Below are positions 34,850-44,492 of a stretch of DNA of 64,000 nt, piece after piece. Under the pieces are notes generated by a model. It searched no databases. It was not told where the DNA came from and saw only the letters and a program-made list of their open reading frames with translations. Where the stretch lies: NCBI GenBank assembly GCA_031082125.1, contig JAVHLM010000006.1, positions 220,059-284,058 on the forward strand. Direction: 5' to 3'. Origin of the DNA: Candidatus Eremiobacterota bacterium (lineage in GTDB: Bacteria; Vulcanimicrobiota; CADAWZ01; Ess09-12). A program made the translations under genes and the position numbers. The first letter of the stretch is position 1, and each line of letters starts with the position of its first letter.

Positions 34850-34954
34850 GAGATCCCTCCTTGCTATGCCTTCCCCTGCAGGCTACCTGGGGCCTGCACA
34901 GGGGAGTGCCCATGAACTTCTCTTTCCCCGGGATTTTCCCTTTAAGAGGGAAGA

Positions 34955-34986
34955 GAAAAAAGTGGGCCGGTCGCCCGGCCCACTTT
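34955..34986 (-). terminator. Strong terminator after propeller copy 2
   Basis: A perfect 12-base inverted repeat (AAAGTGGGCCGG with CCGGCCCACTTT) with a four-base loop, followed on the minus strand by TTTTTCTC. It lies 25 bases past the stop codon at 35012. Confidence 0.85.
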
Positions 34987-35011
34987 ACTCCCGCTCAATC
35001 CTTTTCTTTCC

Positions 35012-36289
35012 CTATTTCCCGGTGGGATCATACTTCATCACGCGGCAGTTGCTGCTTCCCGTGCATGTCGCTGTCGTCGTGTTGAAGTCCGGGTCCTCCG
35101 TCCAGTAATACTTGCCGGCCGATATCACAAACTGCAGAGGCGACGTGGCCGTCGTGTTGCTCCCCAGCACGTTCACCGCCGCGTCGGTAATCTTGCTGAC
35201 ATCCTCGGAATAAATGCTCCCCGCGTTTGCCCGCGTCTCGTTCACTGAAAAATATACCTTTCCCGCAGAAGGGCCAAACAGGTAGAACGCGCGCCAGCGA
35301 CCCGTCTCCACCGTGGCTTCAGGCGTCGTCACCGTTTCGTATACTCCCGACGTCTGCTTGATCTTGAAGCGGTACACCCCCGTGTCGGCCTGGTAGTTGG
35401 CGTAATACACGTAATTGTTGGAGTTGTCATAGGCAAGGCCCGTGGGGTAGCGGCAGGTCTGGGCATCGGTGAAGATCTTCGACGGCGTCGAGTCCTTCGT
35501 CATCCCCGTGATCCAGATGTTGGAGCCTGAGCCCGCAAGCTCGGCAATGATAGCGTTGTTGGTGGTGGAATCCAGGATGAAGCGGTAGGGATAGTTGAAT
35601 CCCTGGGAGCTGTTGATGGTCTCCACCTCTGTGCTGGCCGTCGTATAGCCCCCCGTCGGTATCTGCTGCGTCGTGTAGCTTGACTGGATGCGGCGGAAGC
35701 GGCCGTTCGCCTGCACAAACTCCGTCCAGTAGATAATCCCGTTCGACTCGCGGACCCACGCAGGGTTCGTAAGACCGCTCACATAGGTCTCGGCGGTGCC
35801 CCACGATCCCCCCGTCGTCGTGGGAATCTTGAGGCGCATGATGGTGCCCTGCCCCGTGCCCACGAACTGCGAGTAATACAGGTAGCCTGCAGACGATACA
35901 CAGATCGAGTAGGCATTGGCGCCTGACGTGCCCGTAGCAAGCGCCTGAGGCGTCGTCGTGGTGCCGTCGGTCTTGGCAGCGTACACGCCGCCCGAGCCGC
36001 CGGTCTGGGTCCAGTACACATACGTGTTGTCCGATGACAGCGCCAGGTCAAAGGCATTGGTCAAGCCCTGGGCGAGGGTGGTCTCCTTGCCCGTGCCGGG
36101 CGAGCTCGTGCCCGTCGGCGAAGGCGTGGCAGAGCCGCTCACCGAGGGGCTCGGCGAAGCCGTGTTATAATTGCCGTAAGGCAGCATGGCGCCGCCCGGC
36201 GTTCCCTGGCCTCCGCAGCCAGCGTAAAAGAACAGGCAGCCCATCACGAGCAGCCCTACCAAGATGAACGAGATTCTGGTGAATTTCAC
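35012..36289 (-). CDS. YWTD-like beta-propeller lipoprotein, tandem copy 2
   Basis: 425 aa from GTG at 36289, where AAAGGAGG is spaced six bases upstream; an ATG 11 codons earlier lies before that ribosome site and is less likely. The lipobox is FYAGC (Cys25), then a Gly/Ser/Pro linker with a different sequence from copy 1. The propeller is almost identical to copy 1, so only the anchor and linker distinguish the two proteins. Recent duplication or gene conversion is inferred. Six blades of YWTD-like type are visible. Confidence 0.82.
   Translation of the reverse strand: MKFTRISFILVGLLVMGCLFFYAGCGGQGTPGGAMLPYGNYNTASPSPSVSGSATPSPTGTSSPGTGKETTLAQGLTNAFDLALSSDNTYVYWTQTGGSGGVYAAKTDGTTTTPQALATGTSGANAYSICVSSAGYLYYSQFVGTGQGTIMRLKIPTTTGGSWGTAETYVSGLTNPAWVRESNGIIYWTEFVQANGRFRRIQSSYTTQQIPTGGYTTASTEVETINSSQGFNYPYRFILDSTTNNAIIAELAGSGSNIWITGMTKDSTPSKIFTDAQTCRYPTGLAYDNSNNYVYYANYQADTGVYRFKIKQTSGVYETVTTPEATVETGRWRAFYLFGPSAGKVYFSVNETRANAGSIYSEDVSKITDAAVNVLGSNTTATSPLQFVISAGKYYWTEDPDFNTTTATCTGSSNCRVMKYDPTGK
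35077..36049. repeat. Near-identical 1-kb repeat, copy 2
   Basis: This is the partner of 33664-34636. Identity extends through synonymous positions, so the copies have been separated or homogenised recently. Confidence 0.85.
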
Positions 36290-36378
36290 AATCCCCCTCC
36301 TTTTCTCATGGTCAAAATTCATTGAAGGTTCCTTTGTCAGTCCGTCATATTTCTTTGCGGCAGAAAAATATCCTTCTC

Positions 36379-38463
36379 CTATTCCTCCTTCTCCCTTGCC
36401 TTCTTGTAAGCGGCAATGATGCCCTCGGCGATCTGGGCCGGCACCTCCTCGTAGTGGGAGAACTTCATGGAATAGACGCCCCTGCCCTGGGTCATGGACC
36501 TGAGATCGATTGAGTAGCGCTGCACTTCCGCCAGGGGCACCTGGGCCCTTATCTTCTGCTGACCCTTGGGAAGGGGATCCATTCCCATTATCCTGCCGCG
36601 CTTCCCGTTGAGGTCGCCTATCACGTCACCCATGAACTGCTCGGGCACCAGGGTCTCCACATCATAGATGGGCTCGAGCAGGCAGGGGCTCGCCATGTCC
36701 ATGCCCTTCTTGAGGCCCAGGCTCCCCGCTATCTGGAAGGCCATATCGGAGGAATCCACCGTGTGGTAGGAGCCGTCATAGACAGCGACTCGGATGTCAG
36801 TGATGGGATAGCCGGCGATGCATCCCTCCTCCATGGTCTTGCGGATGCCCTTCTCAATCGAGGGGATATAGTTCCTCGGTATGACGCCTCCCACGATCTT
36901 GTCCACGAACTCGAAATGCTTGCCCTTCTCGAGGGGCTCCAGCTCGAGCCAGCAGTGGCCGTACTGGCCGCGGCCGCCCGACTGCTTCTTGTGCTTTCCC
37001 TCGACCTTGACGGCGGTTCTTATGGTCTCCTTGTAAGCCACTTTCGGCGTCACCAGGTCCACGTCAACACCGAACTTCCTCTTGAGGCGGTCCTTGACAA
37101 TCTCCACATGGAGCTCTCCCATGCCGGAGATGATGGACTCCTTGGTCTCGGTGTCGCGCTTTACGCGGACCGTGGGATCCTCGTCGCTTATCTTGGAGAG
37201 GCCTGAGCTGAGCTTGTCCTCATCGCCCTTGCTCTTTGGATAGATGGCCATCGCCATGACTGGCTCGGGAAACTCTATGTCGTCGTAACGGATTGGCTTG
37301 TCCTTCGTGCAGAGCGTGTCGCCCGTCGTGGTGTCAGTGAGCTTTGCCACGGTGACGATATCACCCGAGTGCACCTCTTCCACTATGTCCTGGTGCTTTC
37401 CGCGGACCACCACGAGGTTGGCGATCTTCTCATCCTTCTCTCTCTTGGAGTTGTACACCACTGAGTCGCTCTTCAGAATGCCCGAGAAGAGGCGCATAAA
37501 GGTGAGCTTTCCCACGTAGGGATCAGCCGTGGTCTTGAAGACAAGCGCCGAGAAAGGCTCGGCATCAGTCCCCATGCGCTTGATCCTCTCGCCTGTCTTG
37601 GTATCGACTCCTTCGTAAGGACCGCATTCGGCAGGTGACGGAATGTACTCGATGATGGCGTCCATCAGGGCATCGACGCCTATGTTTTTCACCGAAGAGC
37701 CGCAGAGTGCAGGGATGAGCTTCCCCTGCTTCACGCAGCCCTTGAGGCCCTTCTTCACCTCTTCAACGGAGAGCTTCTCTTCTCCGATGAACTTCTCTAT
37801 AAGCACGTCATCGCCTTCAGCGGCGGCCTCCACGAGCTTATCACGGTATTCCTTGACTTTATCCTTGAGGTCTGCCGGTATATCGGCCTTCTGGGCCTTC
37901 CCCCCCTGGTACTTATAAGCGGTCTCGGTGATGAGGTCCACATAGCCGACAAAGGTATCAAAAGACCCGATGGGGACCTGGAGGGGAACACAGGGCCTGC
38001 CGAGCTTCTCGCTGAGATCGTTCGCGACTTTGTAAAAATCGGAGTTCTCCTTGTCCATCTTGTTGACAAAGAGCATGGCAGGGATGGAATTTTTCTCGAC
38101 TTCATCCCACATCCGCTCCAGGCCCACCTCCATGCCCACGTTTGCAGAGGCAAAGAGGACACACCCTTCGATGACGCGCAGAGACCCCTTCACCTCGGCT
38201 ATAAAATCCAGAAAGCCCGGCACATCGAGGCAGTTGAGCTTGTGCTCTTTCCACTCGCAGGGCGCCAGCGCCGTGTAAATGGATATGCCCCTCTTCACTT
38301 CGTCGGGATCAAAATCCAGGGCGGTGTTGCCATCCTCCACCTTCCCCATTCTGTCAAGAACGCCGGTATTGAAAAGCATGGCCTCGCCCGTCGAGGTCTT
38401 CCCCGTGCTGCCATGCCCGAAAAATGCCACGTTCCTTATCTTTTCAGCACTGTACTTTTTCAC
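36379..38463 (-). CDS. fusA: Elongation factor G-like GTPase (EF-G2 type)
   Basis: 694 aa. The N-terminus AEKIRNVAFFGHGSTGKTST and the switch I region VKRGISIYTALAP are typical of the second EF-G class rather than the main translocase. The G3 motif reads D-V-P-G (usually D-T-P-G), and the G4 motif is N-K-M-D. Domains II-V follow, with SGGRGQYGHCWLELEPLEKG and the late VPLAEVQRYSIDLRSMTQGR. EF-G2 proteins often have weak or no translocase activity, so its role here is uncertain. GTG start; AAGGAGG lies ten bases upstream. The only sign of its own upstream signal is a terminator of the preceding gene. Confidence 0.88.
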   Translation of the reverse strand: MKKYSAEKIRNVAFFGHGSTGKTSTGEAMLFNTGVLDRMGKVEDGNTALDFDPDEVKRGISIYTALAPCEWKEHKLNCLDVPGFLDFIAEVKGSLRVIEGCVLFASANVGMEVGLERMWDEVEKNSIPAMLFVNKMDKENSDFYKVANDLSEKLGRPCVPLQVPIGSFDTFVGYVDLITETAYKYQGGKAQKADIPADLKDKVKEYRDKLVEAAAEGDDVLIEKFIGEEKLSVEEVKKGLKGCVKQGKLIPALCGSSVKNIGVDALMDAIIEYIPSPAECGPYEGVDTKTGERIKRMGTDAEPFSALVFKTTADPYVGKLTFMRLFSGILKSDSVVYNSKREKDEKIANLVVVRGKHQDIVEEVHSGDIVTVAKLTDTTTGDTLCTKDKPIRYDDIEFPEPVMAMAIYPKSKGDEDKLSSGLSKISDEDPTVRVKRDTETKESIISGMGELHVEIVKDRLKRKFGVDVDLVTPKVAYKETIRTAVKVEGKHKKQSGGRGQYGHCWLELEPLEKGKHFEFVDKIVGGVIPRNYIPSIEKGIRKTMEEGCIAGYPITDIRVAVYDGSYHTVDSSDMAFQIAGSLGLKKGMDMASPCLLEPIYDVETLVPEQFMGDVIGDLNGKRGRIMGMDPLPKGQQKIRAQVPLAEVQRYSIDLRSMTQGRGVYSMKFSHYEEVPAQIAEGIIAAYKKAREKEE

Positions 38464-38500
38464 CTTTCCTTGTCCTCCTTGCTCTTTCTTCCCGTATCAG

Positions 38501-38524
38501 AGAAAAGAGATGGTGCTCCATCTC
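38501..38524 (-). terminator. Terminator of the 54-aa zinc protein gene
   Basis: Minus strand: GAGATGG, a four-base loop, CCATCTC, then TTTTCTC. It begins about 34 bases after the stop codon at 38558. Confidence 0.7.
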
Positions 38525-38557
38525 ATCTCTGTCCCACTCACGGAGTGATGGCTGCCC

Positions 38558-38722
38558 TCAGGAAGCGGACTGATATTCCTTCGGGATCTTTTTCCCCTTC
38601 TGCTCGGCACATTCCTTATGCCATTTGTTGCCTCCTACCTTGACAACCTCTTTTCCTTCCAGGAGGCCTCCGCAGCCTCTGCACTTGGGCTCTCCCGGCT
38701 TCTTTGCTGAACCTTTCCCCAT
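38558..38722 (-). CDS. Small LIM-like zinc-binding protein
   Basis: 54 aa, too short to be seen easily. The sequence begins MGKGSAKKPGEPKCRGCGG, then a short beta hairpin and KVGGNKWHKECAEQKG. C14-x2-C17 and H-x2-C (about 36-39) form one complete zinc site like half of a LIM domain, with the aromatic W-H-K-E-C that LIM domains share. Basic tails flank it. GAGAGGTGA lies five bases before the ATG, and a terminator follows, so it is likely a real monocistronic gene. Its target is unknown. Confidence 0.7.
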   Translation of the reverse strand: MGKGSAKKPGEPKCRGCGGLLEGKEVVKVGGNKWHKECAEQKGKKIPKEYQSAS

Positions 38723-38874
38723 ATGTCACCTCTCTCGCAATAGTATCAGGAAGCCATGACACGTAGAAATCCCTTGATGGTTTATCGAAGAGCCATGGCG
38801 CCTTTTCTCTCTGAAAAATGGTAATATTCTCCAGCAAGAGAGAAACTCCTCTCTGGGCAGGGAAGACCCTGGCA

Positions 38875-39627
38875 TCACGCGAGAAGACGCTCTGCGAACC
38901 TCAGCACTTCCAGGTCGTCGATGTTGAAGGCGGCGTTCCCCTGGCGGATCCTCACGGCCACCGCCGGGGCGCCAAGGAGGGCCGTTATCTTCTTCTCAAG
39001 ATCGGCAAGGGAGAGAAGGCCTGCCGCAAACTTCAGGATTATCGGAAGACCTAGCATGGAGGCGCTCTGGAAGGGGTTTTTCCTCGCGGCGGTGAGGGTG
39101 GTGAAGAGTCTCTCGCACTGGGGGAAGACGGCAGGCTCAAGGAGCACGAGGCTCCCTCCGCAGAAGGTGCCTTCACGGAGCCTCGCATAGGTATGACGGA
39201 GCCCCGGATAAGACCGCTCCGAATCGCTTTTCTCTACATAGGCATAGCACACTGAGCCCTGCCTTTCCCGGCACCCCCGCAGGAACTCCTCCACGGCACC
39301 GGCCGTGAGAAGGGGAATATCGGAAGGCATGACAAGAACTTTCTCAGAGGGCGAGGGAAGGGCCTCAAGGCCGGCACGGAGCGATGCCACCATCGAAGAG
39401 CCTCCCGTCACGGCGTGATCCACATGCTCGCCGACCAGGGGAGGCACGGGAAGCGAGGGCGCCACGAGCACCTTGCGGGAGAGCTCCTGCACCCCGGAAA
39501 GGGCTTCCAGCACATACTGCACCATCATTTTTCCATGGAGCGGGATATAGGCCTTGTGCTCCACGTCATAGAGAGCACGGAACTCCTCTTCCATCTTCCC
39601 GCCGGCAAGAATTATCACGTCATGCAT
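38875..39627 (-). CDS. MobA-like nucleotidyltransferase
   Basis: 250 aa. The N-terminus DVIILAGGKMEEEFRALYDV gives the LAGG nucleotide-binding loop, and Lys in HKAYIPLHGKMMVQYVLEAL follows; VLVMPSDIPLLTAGAVEEFL carries the metal-binding Asp of the NTP-transferase fold. The substrate is unknown: related proteins act in molybdenum cofactor, sugar-nucleotide or MEP metabolism. It overlaps ispE by 13 bases in the same operon, but it is not recognisable as IspD. AGGAGG lies five bases before the chosen ATG at 39627. Confidence 0.85.
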   Translation of the reverse strand: MHDVIILAGGKMEEEFRALYDVEHKAYIPLHGKMMVQYVLEALSGVQELSRKVLVAPSLPVPPLVGEHVDHAVTGGSSMVASLRAGLEALPSPSEKVLVMPSDIPLLTAGAVEEFLRGCRERQGSVCYAYVEKSDSERSYPGLRHTYARLREGTFCGGSLVLLEPAVFPQCERLFTTLTAARKNPFQSASMLGLPIILKFAAGLLSLADLEKKITALLGAPAVAVRIRQGNAAFNIDDLEVLRFAERLLA

Positions 39628-40475
39628 TGAGACCTCCTGAGGGTAGTGGTGGGAATGACGAGGCACTCACCGGAGAATGCTCCGGCAAAATCCCTGAGCC
39701 TCCCCTTTTCACGGTGGTACCCCACGACAGCCGATCCGCTCCCCGTAAGAGATGCCGCCTCGCATCCAAGGGCAAGGAGCTTTTCCTTGATATGGGCAAT
39801 TTCATGATAGCGGGAAAAAATGACCTCCTCAAAATCATTTCCGATAACGAGGGAAGCCTCGTCGGGCAGAGTGGCACAGGACCGGGCATCTTGAAGGGCC
39901 TGATGAGAGGAGCCGCTCCTTTCATCCCACCACCGGTAGGCATCCTTTGAGGAGATGGCACGGGGGGGCATCACGATGACCGCTTCGCGGTCCGAGAAAT
40001 CAGCAAGAGGCGTCACATGCTCCCCCCTCCCCGTCACCATTGCCGTTCCTCCATAGTAAAAATAGGGGACATCGGAGCCGATCCGTGCCGCAATCTCAAG
40101 GTATTCGTCCTCGGTGAGCTCAAGTGAGAGCAGCCCGTCAAGGGCCCTGATGGCGGCGAAGGCATCGCTCGACCCGCCTCCCAGGCCGGCGCCGGGAGGT
40201 ATTCTCTTGGTAAGGACCATTTCAAGGCCGCAGGAGACACCGCGGTGGGCCATCACCTCGCGGACGGCACGGATAACAAGGTTCTCACCGGACGAGGGGA
40301 TTCCGGGAAAGGGGCTTCTCACCTCAAGCCCTATGCCCGATGAAGAGCGCTCGACGGCGAGATCATCATGAAGAGCAACTGCCTGGAAGATGCTCCTTAT
40401 CGTGTGGTAGCCGTCACCGCGCCTCCCGAGGATGGAAAGGGTCATATTCACTTTTGCATGGCACCGGTACCGCAT
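39615..40475 (-). CDS. ispE: 4-diphosphocytidyl-2-C-methyl-D-erythritol kinase IspE
   Basis: 286 aa, the family length. This GHMP kinase begins RYRCHAKVNMTLSILGRRGD, with the family GYHTIRSIFQAV, and has the ATP loop PPGAGLGGGSSDA. It phosphorylates CDP-ME in the fourth step of the MEP isoprenoid pathway. The C-terminal glycine motif ASLTGSGSAVVG is intact. The ATG has no clear Shine-Dalgarno site. It shares an operon with the MobA-like gene. Confidence 0.95.
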   Translation of the reverse strand: MRYRCHAKVNMTLSILGRRGDGYHTIRSIFQAVALHDDLAVERSSSGIGLEVRSPFPGIPSSGENLVIRAVREVMAHRGVSCGLEMVLTKRIPPGAGLGGGSSDAFAAIRALDGLLSLELTEDEYLEIAARIGSDVPYFYYGGTAMVTGRGEHVTPLADFSDREAVIVMPPRAISSKDAYRWWDERSGSSHQALQDARSCATLPDEASLVIGNDFEEVIFSRYHEIAHIKEKLLALGCEAASLTGSGSAVVGYHREKGRLRDFAGAFSGECLVIPTTTLRRSQCMT

Positions 40476-40498
40476 CGTTCACGTACCCATGCCCCTCT

Positions 40499-42421
40499 CT
40501 AGAGGGGAGAGCGCTTTTCAAAGGTGATAAGGGCTTTCTGGGCTTCCACGGCAGCATTGAGAATTTCAATGAGGGCGGGGGCCTCAGAAGGCTCCACAAT
40601 ACCCTTTTTCACAGTAAGCCTGCTGTAGTAGTTGATATCGGAGCCCTGGGCGTTGCACACCACCTGGAACGATCCCACGGAATTCTCCTTGAGAAGGGTC
40701 CGGGGTGCACTCTTCACCGATACGCTCGGGGGGACAATCAGGTGGAACCTCCTGTCTTCCTGGAAGGCACTGCCCACCACGATGGGCCATTTCCTTTTTG
40801 AGGCATCGATCGACAGCAGATCCTTCATTTCGCCCCCGCCCATCAGAGGGAGCTTCGAGGTCCATTCATCATTGGACTTCTCGATAAAATCATTGATTAT
40901 GAAGCGCATCATGATCGAGAAGGGGACCTCCTCGTACATTCCGTCCCTGATGGTGTAATCAAGGACCATGGCAACAGGATTCACCTGGCTGGCAAGAACC
41001 CTGGCAAGGTTCTGCTTCTCCTTCGTTCCTACGGCGTTGTAGATACGCTGCCACTGAAGCTTGTTTGCCCCGTACTCGCTCATCTTTATCACGCCGTCAA
41101 CGGAGCCGTCAGCGCCAAGCTTTATCTCCCCCCTCAGCTCCTCCCTGTTGGCCTCGTAGTTCGAGCAGGGGGTGGTGGTGAGCTCTGTGCCCTTGTCATA
41201 GACAATGAGGGCCGGCCTTCCCTGGATCTCCGAGGGGAGGAGGCCGAGCTCCGTGGAGACACCTGTTCCGTCGATCCAGTAGCGCTTGCCCTCCACCCTG
41301 GCCATGACAAGTACCGTATCAAACTGCTGAATTATGGGGATCTCCCTGTAGATCCCCCCCATGGCGGAGGAGCCTACGAGCACGGGGTATGCCTCAATCC
41401 CCGCGTCCCGGAGAAGGGCGAGGACAAGGAGGGCAAAATCACGGGAGATGACATTTTTTTCGCTGTAGAGGGCTGAAGCGTCGTTGAACTCGTAGCCGCC
41501 GGTCCCAAAGCCGATATTTTCCACTTCTCTCTCCTTGAGGAGGAGACGGTAAATCTTCTTCAGGGCCTCTTCGCCGGTAGTATTGCCCACCTCGCGGGCA
41601 AAGTGCTCCTTCATGGCGGCGGTGCAGGCAAGATGGCTCTCCATCAGTGACCTCAGCAGGGTTCCCACTTCATCCCATGAGGTAAAGCTCCCGACCAGGA
41701 TGCGCGAGGCGATATCCTGCACGGGAGGCATTGCAATCTCTTCACTTATGGGCTCCACGTTCCTGAACTGCCAGGTCATGATCTTCCGCCCCCCCTGGGT
41801 GCTCACCCGCGGCTCATACATGCCGTTTTTGTGGCCCGGGGTGAAGTAGTGGACCACTCTTGCCCGGGGCACCTCCAGGAAAAAGGAGGTCTCCCGGAGG
41901 CCTCCCATGTCCTGGGTAAAGGAGGTCTCCCAGAAGGGCTGTCCCGGGTAAGGCTTCAGGCCTATGGTCTTCAGCTGGTACTCCACAAGGCTCCCCTCTT
42001 TCACCTGGGGGAACTTGATGATCTTTACCCTGAGATTCTTGTAAAGAGGGACCCCCTTGAGGGCCGGGAAAGGCCCGTCCTCTATTGCCGTCGAGGGGAC
42101 CTGGATGCTCGTGCCATCAGGCTGGATGGTCCTTGCCATGATAACGGAGACTTCCTGCCTGTCACCACAATACGTCCTTACCACCTGGCTGAAGCGCTCC
42201 ACGCCTTTTTTGTCGATTATCTTAATAAGCTCGTTCTCGCTCTGCGTCATCTTCCCCTCGTCATCGACAGAAAGGCCGATATTGTCGCGGATGAAGGTGT
42301 AGCCCGCGCCCTGGGAAGAGTCTTTCGAGTCCTGGTCATCTGCGGGAAGCGCCTTCACAGGGAAGGAAAGCGCCACAATCAGGATAAGGGCAGCCACCAG
42401 TGGCAGGAATGTTTTTTTCAT
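40499..42421 (-). CDS. DUF3857/transglutaminase-like protein, catalytic residues replaced
   Basis: 640 aa with a signal peptide (residues 1-24). A DUF3857 domain spans about 60-220 (VSVIMARTIQPDGTSIQVPS, VKEGSLVEYQLKTIGLKPYP). A transglutaminase-like domain follows at about 240-390, but the usual G-D-C-K-D reads V-I-S326-R-D and the F-N-H reads F-D-T369; only Asp384 (YWIDGT) remains. The active Cys and His are thus Ser and Thr, suggesting a binding rather than enzymatic role. The rest is a beta-rich tail. AAAGGAG lies about 12 bases before the ATG. Confidence 0.85.
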   Translation of the reverse strand: MKKTFLPLVAALILIVALSFPVKALPADDQDSKDSSQGAGYTFIRDNIGLSVDDEGKMTQSENELIKIIDKKGVERFSQVVRTYCGDRQEVSVIMARTIQPDGTSIQVPSTAIEDGPFPALKGVPLYKNLRVKIIKFPQVKEGSLVEYQLKTIGLKPYPGQPFWETSFTQDMGGLRETSFFLEVPRARVVHYFTPGHKNGMYEPRVSTQGGRKIMTWQFRNVEPISEEIAMPPVQDIASRILVGSFTSWDEVGTLLRSLMESHLACTAAMKEHFAREVGNTTGEEALKKIYRLLLKEREVENIGFGTGGYEFNDASALYSEKNVISRDFALLVLALLRDAGIEAYPVLVGSSAMGGIYREIPIIQQFDTVLVMARVEGKRYWIDGTGVSTELGLLPSEIQGRPALIVYDKGTELTTTPCSNYEANREELRGEIKLGADGSVDGVIKMSEYGANKLQWQRIYNAVGTKEKQNLARVLASQVNPVAMVLDYTIRDGMYEEVPFSIMMRFIINDFIEKSNDEWTSKLPLMGGGEMKDLLSIDASKRKWPIVVGSAFQEDRRFHLIVPPSVSVKSAPRTLLKENSVGSFQVVCNAQGSDINYYSRLTVKKGIVEPSEAPALIEILNAAVEAQKALITFEKRSPL

Positions 42422-42482
42422 GGAAGGAAAGTCTCCTTTCTAAACTTCTCCTCTAGTTCTCTATGGGACAGGCAAGTCCTCT

Positions 42483-43463
42483 TTATCGCTCCCTTCCGGG
42501 GGCAAGGAGGTGGCATGCCGCGCTGTGGCCCTCCTCAACATCAAAGTCTTCGGGCTCCCGGAGCCTGCAGATATCGGCGGCAAGAGCACAGCGGGGGTGA
42601 AAATGGCAGCCCCCTGGAGGATGGACGGGATTGGGCACGTCACCGCTTTCCTGCGGCGCCTGGCTCTTTGAGAGCATATCGGGCACCGAGGCCAGCAGGA
42701 GCTTTGTATAGGGGTGAGCGGCGCTCTCGCAGACCTGCACGGCGCTCCCGAGCTCCACGATCCTCCCGAGGTACATGACGGCAATCCGCCTGCTCACATA
42801 GCGGACCACCGAGATGTCATGGGAGATGAAAAGATAGGAGAGGGAGAGCCTTGCCTGCAGATCCAGGAGCAGGTTCACGATCTGCGCCTGAATTGACACG
42901 TCCAGGGCTGATACAGGCTCATCGGCCACGACCATGCGCGGGCTGAGCGAGAGAGCCCTGGCAATCCCTATGCGCTGGCGCTGCCCGCCGCTGAATTCAT
43001 GGGGGTAACGCCTGAGGCACTCTTCGGGGAGACCCACCCAGTCGAGAAGCTCCTTTACCCTCTCCCCGCGCTCGCGCCGCTCCATGCCGTTGATGGCAAG
43101 AGGCTCCTCAATGATGGTCCTGATGTTCATCCTGGGGTCAAGTGATGAATAGGGATCCTGGAATATTATCTGGAGCTCCTTCCTGAGGGCTCTCATCCTG
43201 CGGGGGGAGAGGCCTGCCATATCGATTCCACGGTAGAGAATCGCCCCTCCCGAGGGTTCTATGAGCCTCAGCACCAGCCTTCCCAGGGTGGTCTTGCCGC
43301 ACCCTGACTCACCCACAAGGCCCAGGGTCTCCCCCTCTTCCAGGGAAAAGGAGACTCCGTCCAGGGCTTTCACTGTCTCCCTCGCCGAGGAGGAGAGAAA
43401 TCCGCCGCCCCTGGTATAATGTTTTTTCAGATCCTTTACTTCAAGAAGGATCGTGCCAGCCAT
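42483..43463 (-). CDS. oppF: Oligopeptide ABC transporter ATP-binding protein, OppF/DppF type
   Basis: About 326 aa. Walker [10 protein letters not shown], the signature [15 protein letters not shown], Walker [13 protein letters not shown], and the C-terminal oligopeptide-transporter extension with a Cys cluster ([17 protein letters not shown]) are present. It pairs with the upstream OppD. The ATG at 43463 and a GTG two codons earlier are both possible. No permease gene lies on either side, so membrane partners must be elsewhere. Confidence 0.93.
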   Translation of the reverse strand: MAGTILLEVKDLKKHYTRGGGFLSSSARETVKALDGVSFSLEEGETLGLVGESGCGKTTLGRLVLRLIEPSGGAILYRGIDMAGLSPRRMRALRKELQIIFQDPYSSLDPRMNIRTIIEEPLAINGMERRERGERVKELLDWVGLPEECLRRYPHEFSGGQRQRIGIARALSLSPRMVVADEPVSALDVSIQAQIVNLLLDLQARLSLSYLFISHDISVVRYVSRRIAVMYLGRIVELGSAVQVCESAAHPYTKLLLASVPDMLSKSQAPQESGDVPNPVHPPGGCHFHPRCALAADICRLREPEDFDVEEGHSAACHLLAPGRER

Positions 43464-43490
43464 GGTCACCTTTTCCGGAAGCCGGGGCAG

Positions 43491-44492
43491 TCACTTTGCC
43501 TTACGCTCCCTGTCACGGTAAAGGAAACACTTTACAGAATGCCCCTGCTCAGCCTCCACTACCGGAGGGGACTCGCTCTCGCAGAGGCCCTTTATCCTAA
43601 AAGCGCAGCGGGGATGAAAAAGGCATCCGCCAATCTGCTCGGCAGGCGAGGGGGGATGGCCCTCAATGGGGACAAGTCTCCCCTTCTCCTCTCCCCTGAG
43701 CCGGGGAATCGAGTTGAGAAGGCCCTGTGTATAGGGATGAAGGGGTGTTGAAAAGAGGGCCTCCGTCTCTCCCTGCTCCTGGATGGTGCCGGCGTACATG
43801 ACCGCAAGAGAGGAGCAGGTCTGCCGCACAAGGCCAAGGTTATGGGTGATAAGGAGGAGGGCCATCTGGAAATTCTCCCTCAGCTCCCCGAGAAGCCTCA
43901 TGATCTCTGCCTGAACAGTCACGTCGAGGGCTGTCGTGGGCTCATCGGCAATAAGCAGCCTGGGGCTGCAGGCAAGCGCCATGGCGATCATGACCCGCTG
44001 GCGCATGCCGCCGCTGAACTGATGGGGATAGTCCCTGAGCCTTTTCCTGCCGCAGGGAATCCTCACCATCTCAAGGAGTGCCGAAGTCCTCTCAAGGGCT
44101 TCATGTCTTGAGACCTTTTCATGCATCAGAATATTCTCGGCGATCTGATCCCCTATGGAAAGGACCGGGTTGAGGGCCGTAAGGGGATCCTGGAATATCA
44201 TGGAGAGGGCCTTCCCGCGCATTTTCCGCATCTTTTCCTCGGGGAGCGCCACAAGATCGAGTCCGTCAAAAAAGATGCTCCCCTTGACGACCTTACCAGG
44301 GCGGGGCACAAGCTTCATGAGGGAGAGAGAGGTAATGCTCTTTCCGCTTCCCGACTCTCCGACTATGCCGAGAGTCCCCCCCTTGCCGAGGGAAAAGGTC
44401 ACGTCATCAACGGCCTTCAGGGTGGATTCCCTGGTGATGAAACAGATGCGGAGCCCTTCTACTTTCAGGAGCTCATCGGCAGCCGGGGACAC
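43491..44492 (-). CDS. oppD: Oligopeptide ABC transporter ATP-binding protein, OppD/DppD type
   Basis: 333 aa. Walker A GESGSGKS is at 45-52, the signature is [15 protein letters not shown], Walker B is [12 protein letters not shown], and the C-terminal [20 protein letters not shown] has the Cys motif of this family. The GTG start shares a base with the stop of the substrate-binding protein gene, so translation is coupled. It follows the binding-protein gene directly without permeases. Confidence 0.94.
   Translation of the reverse strand: MSPAADELLKVEGLRICFITRESTLKAVDDVTFSLGKGGTLGIVGESGSGKSITSLSLMKLVPRPGKVVKGSIFFDGLDLVALPEEKMRKMRGKALSMIFQDPLTALNPVLSIGDQIAENILMHEKVSRHEALERTSALLEMVRIPCGRKRLRDYPHQFSGGMRQRVMIAMALACSPRLLIADEPTTALDVTVQAEIMRLLGELRENFQMALLLITHNLGLVRQTCSSLAVMYAGTIQEQGETEALFSTPLHPYTQGLLNSIPRLRGEEKGRLVPIEGHPPSPAEQIGGCLFHPRCAFRIKGLCESESPPVVEAEQGHSVKCFLYRDRERKAK

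Noticed and set aside
33664..36049. Repetitive DNA that could be taken for a mobile element or CRISPR
   Set aside because: The repeats are two copies of a propeller coding region about 1 kb long; there are no short spaced repeats, terminal inverted repeats or transposase.
38836..38860. GAGAG/CTCTC hairpin after the MobA-like gene as a terminator
   Set aside because: The stem is only five or six bases and is followed by TTGCT; too weak to call.
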